In this document: positions 43,264-55,489 of the stretch, piece by piece | How positions within the stretch are numbered: the first letter of the stretch is position 1 | Layout: every line of letters starts with the position of its first letter | Assembly (NCBI GenBank): GCA_023213395.1 | Contig: CM041465.1 | Location: forward strand, 195,121,741-195,185,740 | DNA from: Cycas panzhihuaensis | Lineage: Eukaryota; Cycadophyta | DNA length: 64,000 nucleotides | Direction of reading: 5' to 3' | Program-made: the position numbers and the translations under genes | Notes under the pieces: model-generated | What the model was told of the DNA's origin: nothing | What the model saw: the letters and a program-made list of their open reading frames with translations, nothing else | The model's database searches: none

Positions 43264-45037
43264 GAAGTTGTTCATACTATGGAGTGCATTAATATTTTAT
43301 GTATAACTTTAAGGTCTAAATTTTAATAAAAAGAAAATATGTTACTTTCTATAGTACTCTCATGATATACTTTATTGGGCCAATTAATATGGTTACTTAA
43401 ATTTCCCCCAAGATGATCTTCAATCTTTTTGGGCATTCCCTTTGGATTCCAAGCCTTTCTTGTTGCCATATGGAATGTGGTTGTCCGTCGAGTGACCATA
43501 ACATTCAAATATTATAACATGAGGCAAATGTCCCTTATTGCCAAGTATTATCAAGACTCTGCCAAGATTTTGGCAACAACTCATGTTTTACTCTTCCTAT
43601 TTAATGCTCTCTAAAATTACTTATCATAAGCTCATCAAATTGATAAAAGCATTTCTTTAATCAACCTTCAAAACCAAGATAGGGTTTCATAAACTCAATA
43701 AGAAAACTTATTGCATACCTGAGAAGAAAGGAAGCATTGGTATCATTGAAATTCACAAGCAAGGTATGCTTTATGTCCTCAAGCCTAAGAAGGCCAAGAT
43801 GCCTCGATGATCAAAAGCAACATCTTTAAAGCAACTCCTTAATAGTGGAACTCATCTCTTCAAGGTTTGTTGCTCATACCAATTCCAAGAAAAGTTAGAA
43901 AGCATTCCTTTATTTAAAAGTGTATGGAACCCATGGGAAAGATGCAAGACCCCTCATTGATTGACAAGGGAATGAACACTCAATTTAGTCATCTCTTCAC
44001 ATTTAGAGAGAGGGGTCTTACTTGGGAGAAATTCTTGAGTTTGTTGCATTTAGATTAGCTAGGAAAACATTTAGGTAATGCATGATTTATATTATTGTGC
44101 ACATATGTTGAAAGCCTTGGAAAACAATTAGAAGGGAGTCTTCACCATAGCCAACTCTTCCTTAAGCCCAATTCCACCTCATAAGTGCCCTAATGGAAGG
44201 ACTAGGTTTGGAATGTCTCTCAAAGCTTCACTAAATACTTTACCTCCCTTATGTATTCTATTAGCACCTCAAGTTGACATTACAAATAAGCTCAGTAGGT
44301 TATGGAGCTCAAAAAACTCAACATCTATGTGGAATAAAATGTTTCAAGGCATTTAGAAGGCTCTTATCAAGTCCAAGACATAGTTATTTGCCTTGACAAA
44401 CGCCCACCACGCTCTTGCTACTAAAGTGAGGCTAGACAACACAAATACATATGATGCATAGCCCAATATATGGTGAAAGAGAGAAATGGTTAATGAAAAA
44501 TTTAGATGGCTATCAACTTTGTCGAGAATGATGCAACCCTAGTAAAGAATATTTCATGCTACTTGACAAGTACTCAAGATTGCGGCTTTGTTTGCCATAT
44601 GGAAGAATATAACTAATTTTGTTTTCACTATAAGCCTCAATTCAAGGAGGTTTATGGCCATGTGTGTCTATCTTAAATAATTTTGCAATGCAAATTAAAA
44701 TACATGCTAAATCCTAAAAAGTTTCATTACTTATCATCACTTCCTTTAAAGGTACCTTTTGAAGAGGAGAAAGGATGGTGACAGAAAAGGAAGCCAAAGG
44801 TTTGATGCTATATTGAGTGGATTGAATGCATGAATTATTATTACCCACCATTTTAGAGCCCCCTTCCATTTAGTGGTCTACTAGGGTATGTTAGGTCATA
44901 TCTGTAAGTTATCTATGCTCTTTCATACCAAGTGTCATAATGATTGCGTCGAGAAGTGATCAATCCTTCGCAACAGTGATCACAAAGCAACAGTAGACCA
45001 AACTAAATTCAACACTTTTTGAGTTTACATAAGGAGA
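43264..45037. other. Spacer between F and the LINE, no gene seen
   Basis: No domain recognised on either strand. The final part could be LINE 5' untranslated sequence, but the LINE's 5' end cannot be placed. Confidence 0.5.
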
Positions 45038-46185
45038 ATGGCTTCGAAGAGAGCTCGAGAGTTCATATCGAAGGTCTTCAATGAGGTGAATCAAATCTCC
45101 CTTATGTTTCCTTGGATATAAAGGTTGTTTCTAATGCCATGTTTGAAGTCTATGCTCGTGTGCTTATAGGCTATTTTATCAATCAAATCACCCTGAGCCA
45201 ATCTTAGGGCAATGGGTCAAAGACTCCATTGAGGTATTCCAATGGAAAGTTAGTACAATTAAAAAGCTATCAAGAGGTATTTTTAACCTTTTCATTTCAT
45301 CTTTAAAACCCAAAGACATCTAAGAAAGTGTGCAACCATGGCCAATGGGTGTGTAGGTGCAATTTGGTGGTTTTAAGTATTGGGAGCTTGGTTTCTTAGT
45401 AGACTGGACTATGACCTTCAAACATCCAAACTAGGTTGAATTTTTAGATCTTTCCATGCATCTGGGGCCTTTAGTTAAGGAGTTGGTCAACCCTCCTACA
45501 GATTTTATGTCTCCTTAACCTTGCTAGAGTTTTATCCAAGTCCCAATATCAAGCTCTATGCTAGAGTAGACCTTTCCAAGGCTCTTCCTGAGTATATACA
45601 AGTGTAGTGTGGGTCTGATACTCGTAAGCAACAAATGCAATTAAGCGTTCCTAATGCTTGCTTCAGATGTCACTCGTAAAAATGGAATTAAGGGTTATCC
45701 ATTAGTGCATATATATAAGAATAAGGTTGCCTCTCCCAAAGTTGACATCCCCAACATTGTATTTGAGTATGAGAATGGTTGGATTAAGGTGCATAACAAA
45801 AAGATTGTGGAAAGGGCCTCGAAGCCAAGACCTTAGCAGATACCTTCTAAGTCCCCAACTCAACCTCCAAGCAAACTAGTTACAACTCCAAACGAGAGGA
45901 CGAGAGTCAAAAAGCTCAAGGGCAAAGCTCTTGAAGCTAAACCTAAGTTTTATGACCCCCAAACCAATTTCCCTTTTCAAACTCCCTAAACTCCAACAAG
46001 TTAGAGGAAGATCTAAAGAAGATAAGGATAAGAATTCCATTAAAAGCTACTTTGACCCAATTATCAAGGAACCTAAACCTATGACCTTTCCATCTAACTC
46101 AAGCAAATTCTCGATATTAGCTACCAAATTGAAGGAAGAAGGTGGTAGTATGGATATTAAAGAATCTAATGATGAATGTTGTTAA
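45038..46185 (+). pseudogene. LINE ORF1 (nucleic-acid-binding, DUF4283-like), degenerate
   Basis: ATG at 45038 begins MASKRAREFISKVFNEV. In shifting frames there follow FGGFKYWELGFLVDWTMTF and the ARVDLSKALPEYIQV block, which corresponds to the plant LINE ARVCVEVDLSxxLPxxI motif. Next are SVPNACFRCH, a knuckle-like CxxC, and the open frame 45654-45836 (VHIYKNKVASPKVDIPNIVF, WIKVHNKKIVE). The tail 45931-46185 is Lys/Pro-rich. The product would coat LINE RNA; multiple stops prevent translation here. Confidence 0.65.
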
Positions 46186-46831
46186 TTATAGCTCTAAAGA
46201 GTTGTCTAATCAATTTAGACACATTCTAGTCAAAAGATTTTGTCACAAGGGAAAGTTGTCTGATGTCATGTGTTTGCAAGAAGTAAAGTGTTCAAGTAGC
46301 AGTTTAAAGTTTGATGTTGCCTATATATGGCATGATGTTAAAACCTTCTCGACCAAACCCATCGAAGGTTTAGGAGTCATCATCATCCTAGTTAAATGTT
46401 CTTTACTGAATAGTATTGTTGCTTCTGGAGCAAGCCCTAATAATAGATGTGTATAGGCCTTATCGAGAATGGACAACTTTGTTAGGGATAGCAAACATAT
46501 ACGCCCCTAACTCTTCACAAGAAAGATCTTAATTATGGAATCAGCTTAGCTCCAACTTATGGGAAGTTCCATGGCTTTTGTATGGTGATCTTAACATGAT
46601 AGAGGCATCTTATGATAAAAGTCAATAGAAAACCCTTTCAGTAGAATCAAGAAGAAAGAATAGTCTCTGACTTTTAAAAATAAGCTAGGTCTATATGATC
46701 CCAATGCCTCTAAGAGGTTTGAGGGTTCAGATCCTTGGTTCACATGGTCAAATCTCCATGATAAGTATGATAGAATTTTGAAGCAACTTGACATGGTGAT
46801 GTTGTTAAATGATAATCGTCTTTGCCTTTCC
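46186..46831 (+). pseudogene. LINE ORF2 endonuclease, degenerate and interrupted
   Basis: The frame includes SDVMCLQEVKCSSSSLKF, matching the conserved endonuclease block PDILCLQETK with the catalytic glutamate. It continues WHDVKTFSTKPIEGLGVIII and then LYGDLNMIEASYDKS, the GDFN block with Asp and Asn. Last come FEGSDPWFTWSNLHDKYDRI and LKQLDMVMLL, the FTWSN...RLDR block. The APE-type nuclease nicks target DNA. Element G interrupts it just before the final SDH motif. Confidence 0.8.
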
Positions 46832-47340
46832 TATTAGTAAGCATGGTCAAAGATTAACATGTGGCACAAGTCATGTGGCAGAAGTTAATGCTTCATGTGG
46901 TCATGAGAAGAATCGAGATATGAAGAGACAAGTATCGAGATTCAAAGGGACACGAACAATCAAGATATGAAGAGATGCAAATATTGAGATTTGATAGGAT
47001 GCAATGAAGAGTCATAGGACATGATGAAGAATCACAACTCTTGGCTGAACATACCCTTTGGATAATATAAAAAGCGTAGGTTTGAAAAATCATCGAATAA
47101 AATCCATTTAATCATCCAGGTTTCAATCACCTAGTGATTTGCAATGTAATCATTGTTGTTTCTAATTGATCATCAATCTTTTGTGTGTAGATTTTTCTCA
47201 AAAGAGTTTCCCACATAAACCTATGTCTTTTGCATGTTTTTTCTTCTATTACATGATGTGTTTGCTATGCAAGGAATGCAAAGGTTTGGCAAAAATTCAC
47301 GTCGCATAAAGGAAAGCCTAAGCATATACGAATTCTTACA
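46832..47340 (+). repeat. G 5' LTR
   Basis: It matches 58543-59044, with an extra block of about 15 bp (a second ATGTGGCA-like stretch near 46870). It starts TATTAG (TG mutated) and ends TTCTTACA. Just inside, ATATCAATG (47343) may be a ruined primer site. Confidence 0.87.
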
Positions 47341-48860
47341 TAATATCAATGTTGTCCTGGATCGTGCATAGCATTGTAGAGTTGTTGAAGAACCAAATCG
47401 GGTTATTGACAAGGTTGGTAACGCGACCAACGTCCAATAAATTGACTGTGATCTTCTTTGACAACTTGAAGAACAAAATAACAGTGACAATAATCAATCT
47501 TATGGAGAAAATAAGCCATGTGGAGCCCATTTTTTGTCTTTTTTTATGATTTTTTGTTCTTGAATCTTCATGTGTGTAAGGGTTTGTGTTTGAGCTACGT
47601 ACAGTAGTGTTTGGATAACTAATAACCTCCAAAGGAGTTTGGGATCGGTTTGCTGGCAAGAAGTTGAAGATTATCAACTTTTTCCATCACTGGTAGGCTA
47701 TTTTCACTCATTGGAAACCTATGGGAGCCCATTTGTTGGAACCAAAAGTTGTCTGATATTTGTATCTAAGCTATGGAGGATTTTGAACAAACTTGGGCTC
47801 ACTTTAGAGGCTAGAAGACACATTGGGCATCTCGCGAAGCTTTGGGAGCCATTTTTTTACCAAAATGGTGAGAGGTCTCTTATGTTTCTATTGTTTTTCA
47901 ATGTTTAGCTATGTAAAAATTGTGTTGGTGCCTTGAGAAAGGTGTTTGGGCTCGAGTCCGAGCCATTTGTTGAGTTATTCAATGGTTTAGAGCCTCTATT
48001 TCACCATTTAGGATCACACAATTGTGTGTGAAGAGCGGCTACTATTTTAAATAAAAGTAGCTAATATAAGTCAAATAAATTTGCCTTTTGATTAATTTTG
48101 AAGTTTCTAAAATTAAAACATTAGGGAATATATTGTTTTTGACTTTCGACATTTAAAAATAAGGTGAAAAAAGTGATTTTATCAAAAGTTGCAACATTCT
48201 AAATTGAATATGAACTCAACCATTTCATCTGTCTTAATCACAATCATAGTGCAAGACCAAGATCCAACCATTACAACCGTTTTTCGTGCCATTTTGCTAT
48301 CACACAAAAAGGTAACAAGCAATTTTTTGGTGATTTTTTGCCATTTTTTATTGTTTTTCTGCCTTTCAAACGTGTTGGGTGCACTCGGGGTTGCGTAGAT
48401 GTTGTTCATTGATTGCTATTGCCTTATGATCAACTATGTCAACCATTGAAGTGAAAGGCATGGAAGTTGTTAGTTGTTTAAAGCCAAAACAAACCATTTT
48501 TTGGCATTTTGGACATAATTCTGAGCTATTGGGCTCTTATTTGTTGCTAGAACAATGATGTATATCTATTGGGCACCATGTAGAAATTATTTATGACAAA
48601 GCAACCCATTTAAGAGGTTGTTATATTAGTTTCAAGCTAATTTTGAGCTAGTTATTATCTATTGAGACTATTTCAAGCCACAATGGATGTGTTGGAGTCA
48701 GGAAAAGAGGTCGTGGACGTAGAACAAGTTGTGGGGAACATGTTTAACAAGCATGTGGGCCACATTCATCAATATTGAGGTCTTTTATGAAGTGATTTAA
48801 TCTACAAAGGTGTTCGTTGGTGAAATTGCACTCATTATTTTTAAATTTTCACATATAGAA
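47341..48860 (+). other. G leader, no domain seen
   Basis: Non-coding or unrecognised. A 113-codon minus frame (47677-47336) and an 89-codon plus frame (47639-47908) match no family known to me. Confidence 0.55.
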
Positions 48861-49010
48861 GTTGCCAACTGTGATTTTAAATGGTAACAACTTTAATGAA
48901 TGGAAGGCTAGTATGGAGTTGCATTTGATGGTGACTTAATTACGAACGATCACCAAGGATCTAATTACTGCTATCCCCCTCGATGAAAAGGTGAAACTTA
49001 TTGGAAGAGA
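48861..49010 (+). pseudogene. G gag N-terminal fragment
   Basis: The frame reads VILNGNNFNEWKASMELHLM, the copia gag start (LNGxNFxxWKxxMxxHL). It breaks off after about 50 codons at GREVYIVEC, where the sequence jumps directly into the protease C-terminus; most of gag and the zinc knuckle are deleted. Confidence 0.75.
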
Positions 49011-50150
49011 AGTTTACATTGTGGAGTGTTAAACCCTATGATTCTCAATTTATACTTGGCGATGTCGGCACTATACCTATTAAGGGTGTTGGAACAGTAA
49101 CTCTTGCAAAGAGGATTTTCAACCAAGTGTATTATGCACTAGAGATAAATGAAAATCTTCTATTAGCATGGAAAATCTGCAAAAAGGGTTTGAAGATTGA
49201 GCTTTACAAAAATAAATGCCTGATTAAGGATCCAAAGAAGTGCTTTGCTATCATTGCAACTGGGTGTTCAAAAGTTTTCAAAATCCAAACCAATCATATG
49301 CCTTCGTTACTAGTGCAGATGATAGTAGTCGATTGTGGTATGAAAGGATATGGCATCTTAATTATGGCAGTATATCATTGATAAACAAGCTAAAGATGGT
49401 GAAAGTGTTGCCACAGATCTCATGTTTAGATGGTGTATGTGAAGGTTGTGTATATGGTAAGCATCACAAATATCGTTTTGTTTGAGATAAAACTTGAAAA
49501 ATCAAAGAGAAGCTACAACTTGTACACTCAAATAAGATGCGTCCGCTCCCCATTCCTTCCTTAAGTGGAGCTCTATATACCTTATAGTATTTGTAGATGA
49601 TTATACTAGGAAAACTTAGGTGTATTTTCTAAAGAACAAGTCATAAGTGTTTGATCGATTTCATAAATGGGAAGTTGGAGTCAAAAATCAAAGTGATAAA
49701 AAGATAAAACTTTTAAAGAGTAATAATAGAAAGGAACATGACAATCACACCTTTAATCAATTATGTCTTAGACATGGTATCGGACAAAAATTCGCAATCT
49801 CGTATACCCCACAACAAAATGGTGCCACGAAGCAGAAAAATCATACCATGATAGAGATGGCAAGGTGTACAGTGCATGCACGGAAGTTGTTACAAAACTA
49901 TAGGGTTGAAGTTGTAGGGATTATTGTTCATGTGTTGAATTGTGTGCCAACTAAAGTAATCAATTGCATGACACCAAAAGAAAAATGGATTAATCAGAAG
50001 CCTTCCGTTGATTATTTTGAAGTTTTTTGGCACATTGCATATGCACACGTCCTTGATGATAAACACAAGAAGATGGATCGCAAGAGTCGAAAATATGTCT
50101 TTGTGGGGTATTTTGATTAGAACAAAGGCTATCAATTGTGGAATCCACAA
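49001..50150 (+). pseudogene. G protease end, GAG-pre-integrase and integrase
   Basis: 49001-49381 reads VKPYDSQFILGDVGTIPIKG (protease C-half) and LKIELYKNKCLIKDPKK. An overlapping frame, 49240-49485, has LWYERIWHLNYGSISLINKL and VCEGCVYGKHHKYRF, the His-Cys zinc motif. Frame 49647-50120 contains NRKEHDNHTFNQLCLRHGI, ISYTPQQNGATKQKNHTMIE and YFEVFWHIAYAHVLDDKHKK. The catalytic E of QNGVAERKN is replaced (QNGATKQKN) and the second Asp (SDN) is now SNN. It stops at element H. Confidence 0.85.
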
Positions 50151-50202
50151 TTGAAAAAACTTGAGGTTAGTCCAAATGTTAAGTTTGGCAAGTCAATGAC
50201 AC

Positions 50203-50554
50203 TGAAAGAGATTAATATTACAAGGTCATTTAGATAAATTATTTAGACAAAATAACTTTACATATAATAACTTAAGTGAAAGATAAATTACATCACTTAA
50301 GTGAAATGCACATTAGGTGTATTTAGATGTGATTTCATTGCAATTTCCTATGAATGTCATTAGGTGGAAAAATCCTAACCCTAATACACTCAATTATAAA
50401 AGATGATGTCTCATGGACGGTGATATACTTCTCACCTCTCATTCTTAAGTTCTCATTTAGTTCTTCAATTATTGCTCTCATTTCTTCTTGTCTCCATTAA
50501 TTTGTCAATGTTGTAGTATTTGTGATTAGACACTAGATCCCATCTTCCCTTTCA
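50203..50554 (+). repeat. H 5' LTR
   Basis: It starts TGAAAGAGATTAAT and ends CCCTTTCA. It contains a direct repeat CACTTAAGTGAAA/ACTTAAGTGAAAG around 50272-50310, and ATTATAAAAG (about 50393), a likely TATA box. Confidence 0.95.
50393..50402 (+). promoter_or_regulatory. H LTR TATA-like box
   Basis: ATTATAAAAG is conserved in both LTR copies (the other at about 57640) about 160 bp before the LTR end, a plausible core promoter position. Confidence 0.5.
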
Positions 50555-50556
50555 TG

Positions 50557-50568
50557 TGGTATCAAAGT
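50557..50568 (+). other. H primer-binding site, tRNA-iMet type
   Basis: TGGTATCAAAGT lies two bases inside the LTR, two changes from the standard site. Confidence 0.88.
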
Positions 50569-52412
50569 GAGGGTTATTTCATCCTCATTGCACTAGTAAG
50601 GAGACCATTTCCTCTCCTCCACAATCCATGTGGAGCATTGAGAGTGAAAATATTATTTTATTTTGAGAGTTATTTCATTTTTTCAAAATATTATCTTGCA
50701 AATATTTGTATCCTCTCTCCTTGTTACAAGTCTACAAGAGGATCTAGTTTTCTAGCTTCCAATCCCCTCAAGTTGTAGCTTTTGCACCCATTTTTCAAAT
50801 TTCTAAAGAGAAACTCTGACAAAATTTTATCAAAATTCAAAGCCAACCAAAAAGGTGATATTTCGAGCCAACAAAGGAGCAGATCAATTGTTTACAGTCT
50901 ACAAAAAATTGTACATACAACAATTGTATTGACAGTACGGTCATCCATATAGTATACGACCCAAAAAAATCAAAGTTATCAAATCAAGCTTAAATTTTGC
51001 AAAGAGAATCGTCATCCTCCTGATTAACTTTCTCCTATGGGTCGACCTCAGATTTAGCCTTGAAATGCCAAAAATCAAGCAAAAATAGTCATGGACCCCA
51101 AAAAGTGTTTTTTTCTAGATCTTTGTCAGATTTTTGAATTTCAGCTAGTGAAACCACATGGATCTGGAGTGTTTTTTCACGATCTATCCATTGGGACTAG
51201 TTTCATCAAATTCCAATGCTAGATTTGAAAGATACGAGTCACTTTTCTATTTGGACGAGTATGTCAATTGTGCCCTAAAATCAGTAATGTTTCAATTTCT
51301 AAATTTTTTTTTTTTACAGATCTGACTTCAAATCCAAGCAATGTAGGTCCTATTTTATATTTCGAAAAAATTTCACCTTTTTTTTCCTAAAAGGAAATGG
51401 AGGGAAAGGGGTTTAAGCATTTTCAAAAATTCAAAATTTCAAAGAGAAGGAAAATTTGTAGAAGTATTGGGTCACCTAGATCAGAGCAAAATCTAGTGTC
51501 CATACTTCATATTTTTGCATGAATTTTCAACACATAAAAGCTCATCAAAATGCAAACAAAAAGGCACATAAGAAAAGCAAGCACTTCAAGTATTTTACAA
51601 ACAAGTTTTAATTTAAATTTTCAGCATATCGAAAACATTTTCACATCTTTCCATAAAATGAACATATCTTGATCGATTATTCCACTAACTTGTACATGTT
51701 GGCACACTCACCAGGGTTGAGATGCCCTGGTTGGCAGAATTATGTGCCGTAAAGGAGGTGTGGGGCTCAAGTTAGGTCTAAACATAACTGGAATAGTGGT
51801 GAGGCGATTGGTTAACCATTCCAACAGGCTCCAATCAAGGACTATCCTGATAGCCATCCGAGAAAATTGAAACTTAATGCAAGATTAAAATGAACCTAGA
51901 CTAATATCTATCATAGTTGTGTATATGCAGTATTGCTTGACTCTTCAGAGGAGATATATCACTACTCATTGGTGAACTAGGTAAGAATTGGGAGTACCTG
52001 GGCTCCGCTACAACTTGGATTTCATCACTAAGTGTATTTGCGGGTATTGCGAGTGAAGATCATCCTTAACTCAACTAGAAGCCTTAGGCATCCTTGATTA
52101 CATTTGAACACAACCTCAACTACATCTGGACACAAGTATGAGGTTAGTGGTATGATCACACATTCGACCTTTTTGGACTTTAGTTGTGTGCACCACTAAA
52201 TGCTCGACTCTCATTTGGCCACTTGTTATTTTTTCCACAATGATCCAATTATAAACTCTTCATCACAATTCCCTATTGCGTCAAGTGTCATTACCACAAG
52301 TATTTGTAGCCCATTTTCACATAAGTGCTTTTCAAAATCCTATTGTGTTAGGCTAATTCGTCATAAGTGATGGTGGCATTTTGTAAATAAATTCACATTC
52401 TTTTCTATTATT
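50569..52412 (+). other. H leader, non-coding
   Basis: 1.8 kb without a domain. 51700-52150 is relatively GC-rich and lies immediately upstream of gag, as does the GC-rich block in B's leader. Confidence 0.7.
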
Positions 52413-53590
52413 TTGCTTCATCCAGATTATTCCCAATCAGTCATCATGTTGTCCCAGTTCAAACAAAATGTTAATTGCATTCTCAAAGGAAAGGAAAACT
52501 GGGATATGTGGTTCACATGTGTTAAAAATACTGCCAAATATGAGGGACTTTGGCAAGATCACTTGGAACTCACACCAATTGTTCCTGCCACTACAACAAC
52601 AACCACTTCTGCAGAAACACCTCCAACCAAACGATAACGAGAATTAGACAATGACAAAATATGTGTTGTGTTCTACTTGTTACAGACTACTCCTTGCACA
52701 ACTTGATTAATGAAGCAGTACATGATACCGTTTAGAAGGTCCTTGAAGTTCTTAAGAAGAACTTTGATACCTAATCAGACCTTGAATTTGTTCATCTAGT
52801 GCTGAAGATGAACAAGCTAAAGATGTAAAAAGGGCACAGAGCAGAAACAATCAACATCCTTCGACCCATAAAATAGGTCATGGATAAGGACTTCAAAACC
52901 CAATGCATTGCTTGGGCCTTTTTAATTCAATTGTGTCTCAATGTTCCATATTACAAGAATCTTCTTAGCAATCTTTAGTCCAGTGGCACACTAAAGACCT
53001 TGAACTTTGAAGCACTCATTGAGAAGTTTACTAAATTTGATAAAACCTTTGATAAAAACTTCGCCTCATCAGATCCCACTCTAGATGCAGCGTTCGATGT
53101 AAATGAAGAAGTTTGTTACACCAAAAATCAAGGTTCCTCCCACGGTAGAGGCAATCCTCGCGACAGAGGAAGAGGCAGATCATAAGGACAACAGAATTCC
53201 CAAACTCAGCAGAAAATGTTTCAAAACCAAAGTCAAAATTATTACACTAAATAAAGCTCTAGTAATCAAAGACAATGTAACCAACCTAGTACTTCTCAAG
53301 GGACTCGAAATCAAATTATAGTGTGCCAGAGGTGTAACAGAAAAGGACACCTCGCTAAGTTTTGCAAAACTTCAGTTCACAAATTGCCACATCATCAACT
53401 TCAGTTCACAAGTTGCCATATCATCAATAGCCCCATGGAGCTCACAATGTTGATAACACTTGTGAAGACATCTTTGATGGAGCTCAATTTGTACAAGCAC
53501 ACATAGAAAGAATTGGGGTATCCTTATCACACAATGCTGATGACCAATCCACTAAATATTTTGAGGCTCATTGTGGATACGCTACTTGTG
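52413..53590 (+). pseudogene. H gag with zinc knuckle
   Basis: It opens with MLSQFKQNVNCILKGKENWD and continues MWFTCVKNTAKYEGLWQ. An RGRGRS-like basic tail ends near 53185 and a zinc knuckle lies at 53324-53362: CQRCNRKGHLAKFC (C-x2-C-x4-H-x4-C, all ligands kept). The order fits copia gag; stops and shifts occur between 52640 and 53000. A direct repeat at 53370-53430 (CACAAaTTGCCAcATCATCAA twice, about 35-bp unit) follows the knuckle. Confidence 0.8.
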
Positions 53591-53604
53591 AATTAAGTTC
53601 ACCC

Positions 53605-53990
53605 ATGCCTCCACAATTGGGAGTTGCTAACAGCGTTGCTTCAAATACTTCAACATGGATCATGGACACTAGTGCCATGCAACACATGTCATGCCACCGT
53701 CACTATTTTCAAGACTTCAACTCTAAAGCATGTGGCGCTGTGCATATGGCTGATAAGTCATGTCAACCAGTCGAAGGAATTGGTTCAATATGCCTGAAAC
53801 TCCCAGGCCTACAAGATTTTCACATTAATTGATGTCTTGTATATTCCCAATCTCAAACAGAACCCGCTCTCATTGTCCACACTTGTATCCCATGGATTCA
53901 ACCTAAGTGTAACCGCCAATAATCAAACCCTCCAAGTCATACACCCTCCATCCAATGCTGTGGTCATGACTAGAAAGCTTGAAGGCAAAC
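53605..53990 (+). pseudogene. H aspartic protease
   Basis: STWIMDTSAMQHMSCHRHYF is the copia active-site block (WIxDSGAxxHM) with D-S-G changed to D-T-S, so the catalytic triad is altered. It continues VHMADKSCQPVEGIGSICLK, and, after a shift, VLYIPNLKQNPLSLSTLVSH. Confidence 0.82.
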
Positions 53991-54770
53991 TTTTTTGTCT
54001 GACTGGCTCTGCATCTTCTGAAGCCAAATGTGCTGAAGCCTCTTGTGCTGACGAAGATTTCACATTCAATGCAACTGTGAATCCACATATGTTGCTCCAA
54101 GAAGCACTATTACATGCTTGCATAGGCCATGTTAAAATTGACAAATTAAGAGATCTTTATGCCACCCTAAAATATCTGCCCAAGTTCTCCTCTAAGCCCT
54201 TTAAATGTGAAGCTTGCATCATTGCAAAATCCGAATGGTAGCCATTCTCCCAAAGTCAGTGGAAGTCAAGCCAACCCTTACAATTGGTACACTCAAATAT
54301 TTGTAGACCAATGCCCATTCCATCTCTGAAGGGAAAATGGTACTACAACACCTTCATTGATGACTTCACCAGGAAAGTATAGGTGACTTTTCTAGACAAG
54401 AAAGTTGAGGCATTTTTTGTCTTTCAAGCATTCAAAGCCCATACTGAAAAAGAGTCAGGTTACAAGATCAAATGTATTTGGACAGATAATGGTGGTGAGT
54501 ACACCTCAAATGAGTTTGAAACATACTTGCGTCACCACAAGATCAGATATCAAATGACAGTTGCAGGTACACCCCAACAGAATGTAGTTGTTGAGTGCAT
54601 GAACAAAACAATTATGAATATGGTTTGAGTGATGTTGTTGTATAAGAATGTACCTACTTATTTATGGGTTGAAGCTATCTATACAGTTGTTTACTACATC
54701 AACATTGTCGTCCCATCAAAACTCGGCCCATGTCCAAATGAAAAGTGGTCTAGATAGACCCCCATTGTGC
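53990..54770 (+). pseudogene. H GAG-pre-integrase and integrase
   Basis: LLHACIGHVKIDKLRDLYAT and KCEACIIAKSEW give the His-Cys N-terminus. Then come LVHSNICRPMPIPSL, where the first catalytic Asp (H-S/T-D) is Asn, and IDDFTRK. KCIWTDNGGEYTSNEF has the second Asp and TPQQNVVVECMNKT the Glu. One of three catalytic residues is therefore lost, and stops separate the pieces. Confidence 0.87.
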
Positions 54771-55489
54771 ATCACTTCCGAATTTTTGACTCTACTTGTT
54801 ATGCTTATACTCTGGAAGAGCACAGAAACAAGCTCCAACCACACACTCTAAAAGGCATATTTGTCGAGTACCTTATGGACAAGAAGGGGTATAAGGTCTT
54901 TATACCTTCACAATGGAAGATCATCACCATTAGAGATGTGTTTACAGAAACTGAGGATCAACTACTCAAATTAGATTCTGGACACCTTCGCATTGATACA
55001 AGGATGGTCACCAACTTTGATGTACAAATTCTAAAATTTGGGCGGGGGGACACTCAAGAATTATTCAAAATATTGGAATCTAACAATAAAGCCTCAAAGG
55101 ATACAAGTTGTGACTCTCAACCGATGTGTGCACATCCAAGACCATCATTTGAGAACAACCAAGTTGACAAAGGCAAAGCCATAGCAGAAGAACAACCTTC
55201 TCCAACATCAATGGCTAACCCATCTTCTCCAACATCATCAACTTTCTCCCTACCAAACATTTCACATGATCCTTTTCAGGATCAAAACGAAGACCAAGAG
55301 GTTGTGGAAATAAAAACCTCATTCCCAACTCGAGATTTCGTAAAGCCTACTAGCTACACAAGGACATATGACCATATGAGGTATGTAAAACTGGCACTAG
55401 AAGTGCCCATAAAGAAAGGATGCACGAATCACTTTCCCTTGAGCTTGAACCAGCAAAATTACACCTTACTCTCAATGAAGAGCCCCTAA
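54767..55489 (+). pseudogene. H integrase C-terminus and linker to RT
   Basis: The longest open frame in the window (240 codons). It begins FDSTCYAYTLEEHRNKLQPH and KGIFVEYLMDKKGYKVFIPS, the conserved copia post-integrase block (KLDxRSxxCIFLGY...GYRxxxP). A Pro/Ser/Glu-rich linker follows. This end of pol is under little structural constraint, which may explain why no stop is visible rather than any function. Confidence 0.8.

Noticed and set aside
47336-47677. 113-codon minus frame in G's leader
   Set aside because: Begins inside the LTR edge, antisense to G, no domain; probably chance.
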